From positions 49,795 through 113,794 of the forward strand of contig DATBQR010000018.1 in NCBI GenBank assembly GCA_036560705.1: a stretch of 64,000 nucleotides of DNA. Direction: 5' to 3'. The stretch comes from RBG-16-66-20 sp036560705. GTDB lineage: Bacteria > Pseudomonadota > Gammaproteobacteria > Burkholderiales > SG8-39. The position numbers and the translations under genes are program-made. This document shows positions 63,399 through 64,000 of the stretch, in pieces. The notes beneath the pieces were generated by a model that was not told the DNA's origin, ran no database searches, and worked only from the letters and a program-made list of their open reading frames with translations. The first letter of the stretch is position 1. Every line of letters starts with the position of its first letter.

Positions 63399-63988
63399 GC
63401 CCCGTCTCCTTTCATGAAACCAAGTCGACGCGTGATCGCTATCAGCCCGACGCCGCCCAGGCTCAACAAAGCGAGTAACGAGAGGACGAATTTACTTAAC
63501 GTAACAATACCGGAGAGCGTTCCCAGCGCCATTGCGGGTTCCGGGTAGAAACCGAGCATTCCAAGAATGCAAAAATTTTCGACATTGTCGAGAGTGCCGA
63601 TGCCCAAGGGGAGCAGGTTCAGCCATAGCCAGGAATTTCCGTACGCACATACGGCTCGAACCGCCCGCGTAGTCAGGAACGCGAAGCCAAAAGTGTAGAC
63701 AGGAATAAAGACAAAATCCGCAGCGAGGAACTTCAGGTACAACTCGCGGCCGGCCGCCCCGTATTTGCCAAGAATCGAAAATGCTTCCCGCGCCGTGTAG
63801 TACGGCATGAGATCCAATAGTCCTTCACCGCCGCTCAGCCTTACCAGTTCCGGATTGGAAAGCGGCAATGCGGAGAAATTAAACAGCCAGAAAAATCCAG
63901 CGGCAACCAGCATCAGGACCAACATCAGGGGCGTCGAATAGTGGTGTTCGATCCGAGCGGCCGCACGCGCGAATGAGTTGTCTCTCAT
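63377..63988 (-). CDS. Four-helix membrane protein of unknown function
   Basis: The 203-residue protein has four hydrophobic segments: LMLVLMLVAAGFFWLFNF (about 19-36), FVFIPVYTFGFAFLTTRAV (about 92-110), NLLPLGIGTLDNVENFCILG (about 124-143) and LSKFVLSLLALLSLGGVGLI (about 168-187). An Asp-Asn and Glu-Asn pair (LDNVEN) lie within the third. I recognise no family. It overlaps the quinone oxidoreductase gene and is probably co-transcribed with it. Its start is 12 bases from the window edge. Confidence 0.75.
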   Translation of the reverse strand: MRDNSFARAAARIEHHYSTPLMLVLMLVAAGFFWLFNFSALPLSNPELVRLSGGEGLLDLMPYYTAREAFSILGKYGAAGRELYLKFLAADFVFIPVYTFGFAFLTTRAVRAVCAYGNSWLWLNLLPLGIGTLDNVENFCILGMLGFYPEPAMALGTLSGIVTLSKFVLSLLALLSLGGVGLIAITRRLGFMKGDGAWHRCRR

Positions 63989-64000
63989 TGCAGGCTTCTA

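Overview
The window is a high-GC, densely coded piece of a proteobacterial chromosome. Most coding stretches look like 65-70% GC, and one 60-base line I counted (38401-38460) is 70%. A type II secretion locus, two branched-chain-amino-acid-type (LIV) ABC transporters, family III CoA-transferase, CbpA/CbpM and many small oxidoreductases suggest a metabolically versatile betaproteobacterium, probably of the Burkholderiales type from soil or water. That placement is inferred from gene content, not from a phylogenetic marker.

Layout. 1-9671: a type II secretion system in two divergent operons, gspC-D-E-F on the minus strand (gspF cut by the window edge) and gspG-H-I-J-K-L-M-N on the plus strand. 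9785-11553: two tandem DUF3494 ice-binding-like lipoproteins. 11578-14176: a frameshifted FkbM methyltransferase, a Ser/Thr kinase with a B-box-type zinc-finger protein, and tRNA-Arg(ACG) with a terminator. 14213-20759: ABM-domain protein, split chromate transporter, flavin reductase, KefB-like antiporter, a MASE1-PAS sensor that lacks a phosphoacceptor domain, a charged-repeat periplasmic protein and a 55-residue membrane protein. 20776-23297: ModA-like binding protein, citryl-CoA lyase-like protein, SLAC1-type channel.

23306-38934 is a catabolic and uptake region. A minus-strand LIV transporter (livF-G-M-H plus binding protein), a polysaccharide-deacetylase-family gene, a tightly overlapping five-gene molybdenum-hydroxylase operon (cupin, FAD, 2Fe-2S and Mo subunits, VOC protein), a hydroxyisobutyrate-dehydrogenase-like gene and a plus-strand LIV transporter lie side by side. 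38985-40300 stands out: two lower-GC genes (DUF2867 and a RibD-C/dihydrofolate-reductase-like protein) separated by a recognisable integron attC site, with half an attC after the second. This looks like an orphan gene-cassette pair without an integrase in view.

40322-43173 holds GST, SRPBCC, and an ATC hydrolase / GST-like / ATC hydrolase module. 43193-45972 is a flavin monooxygenase cluster (LLM, HsaA-like, VOC). 46031-50316 is a sugar-type ABC importer. 50442-57786 is a second catabolic cluster (LLM, SDR, enoyl-CoA hydratase, CoA-transferase, acyl-CoA dehydrogenase, binding protein, Rieske oxygenase) next to a divergent MarR regulator with an inverted repeat between them. 58319-64000 ends with a periplasmic protein, CbpA-CbpM, an acetyl-CoA hydrolase/transferase-family protein, a quinone-oxidoreductase-like protein and a membrane protein.

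The main themes are protein secretion and surface proteins at the left, and uptake plus degradation of unidentified aromatic or carboxylic substrates over the rest. I saw no CRISPR array, IS element, integrase or rRNA.
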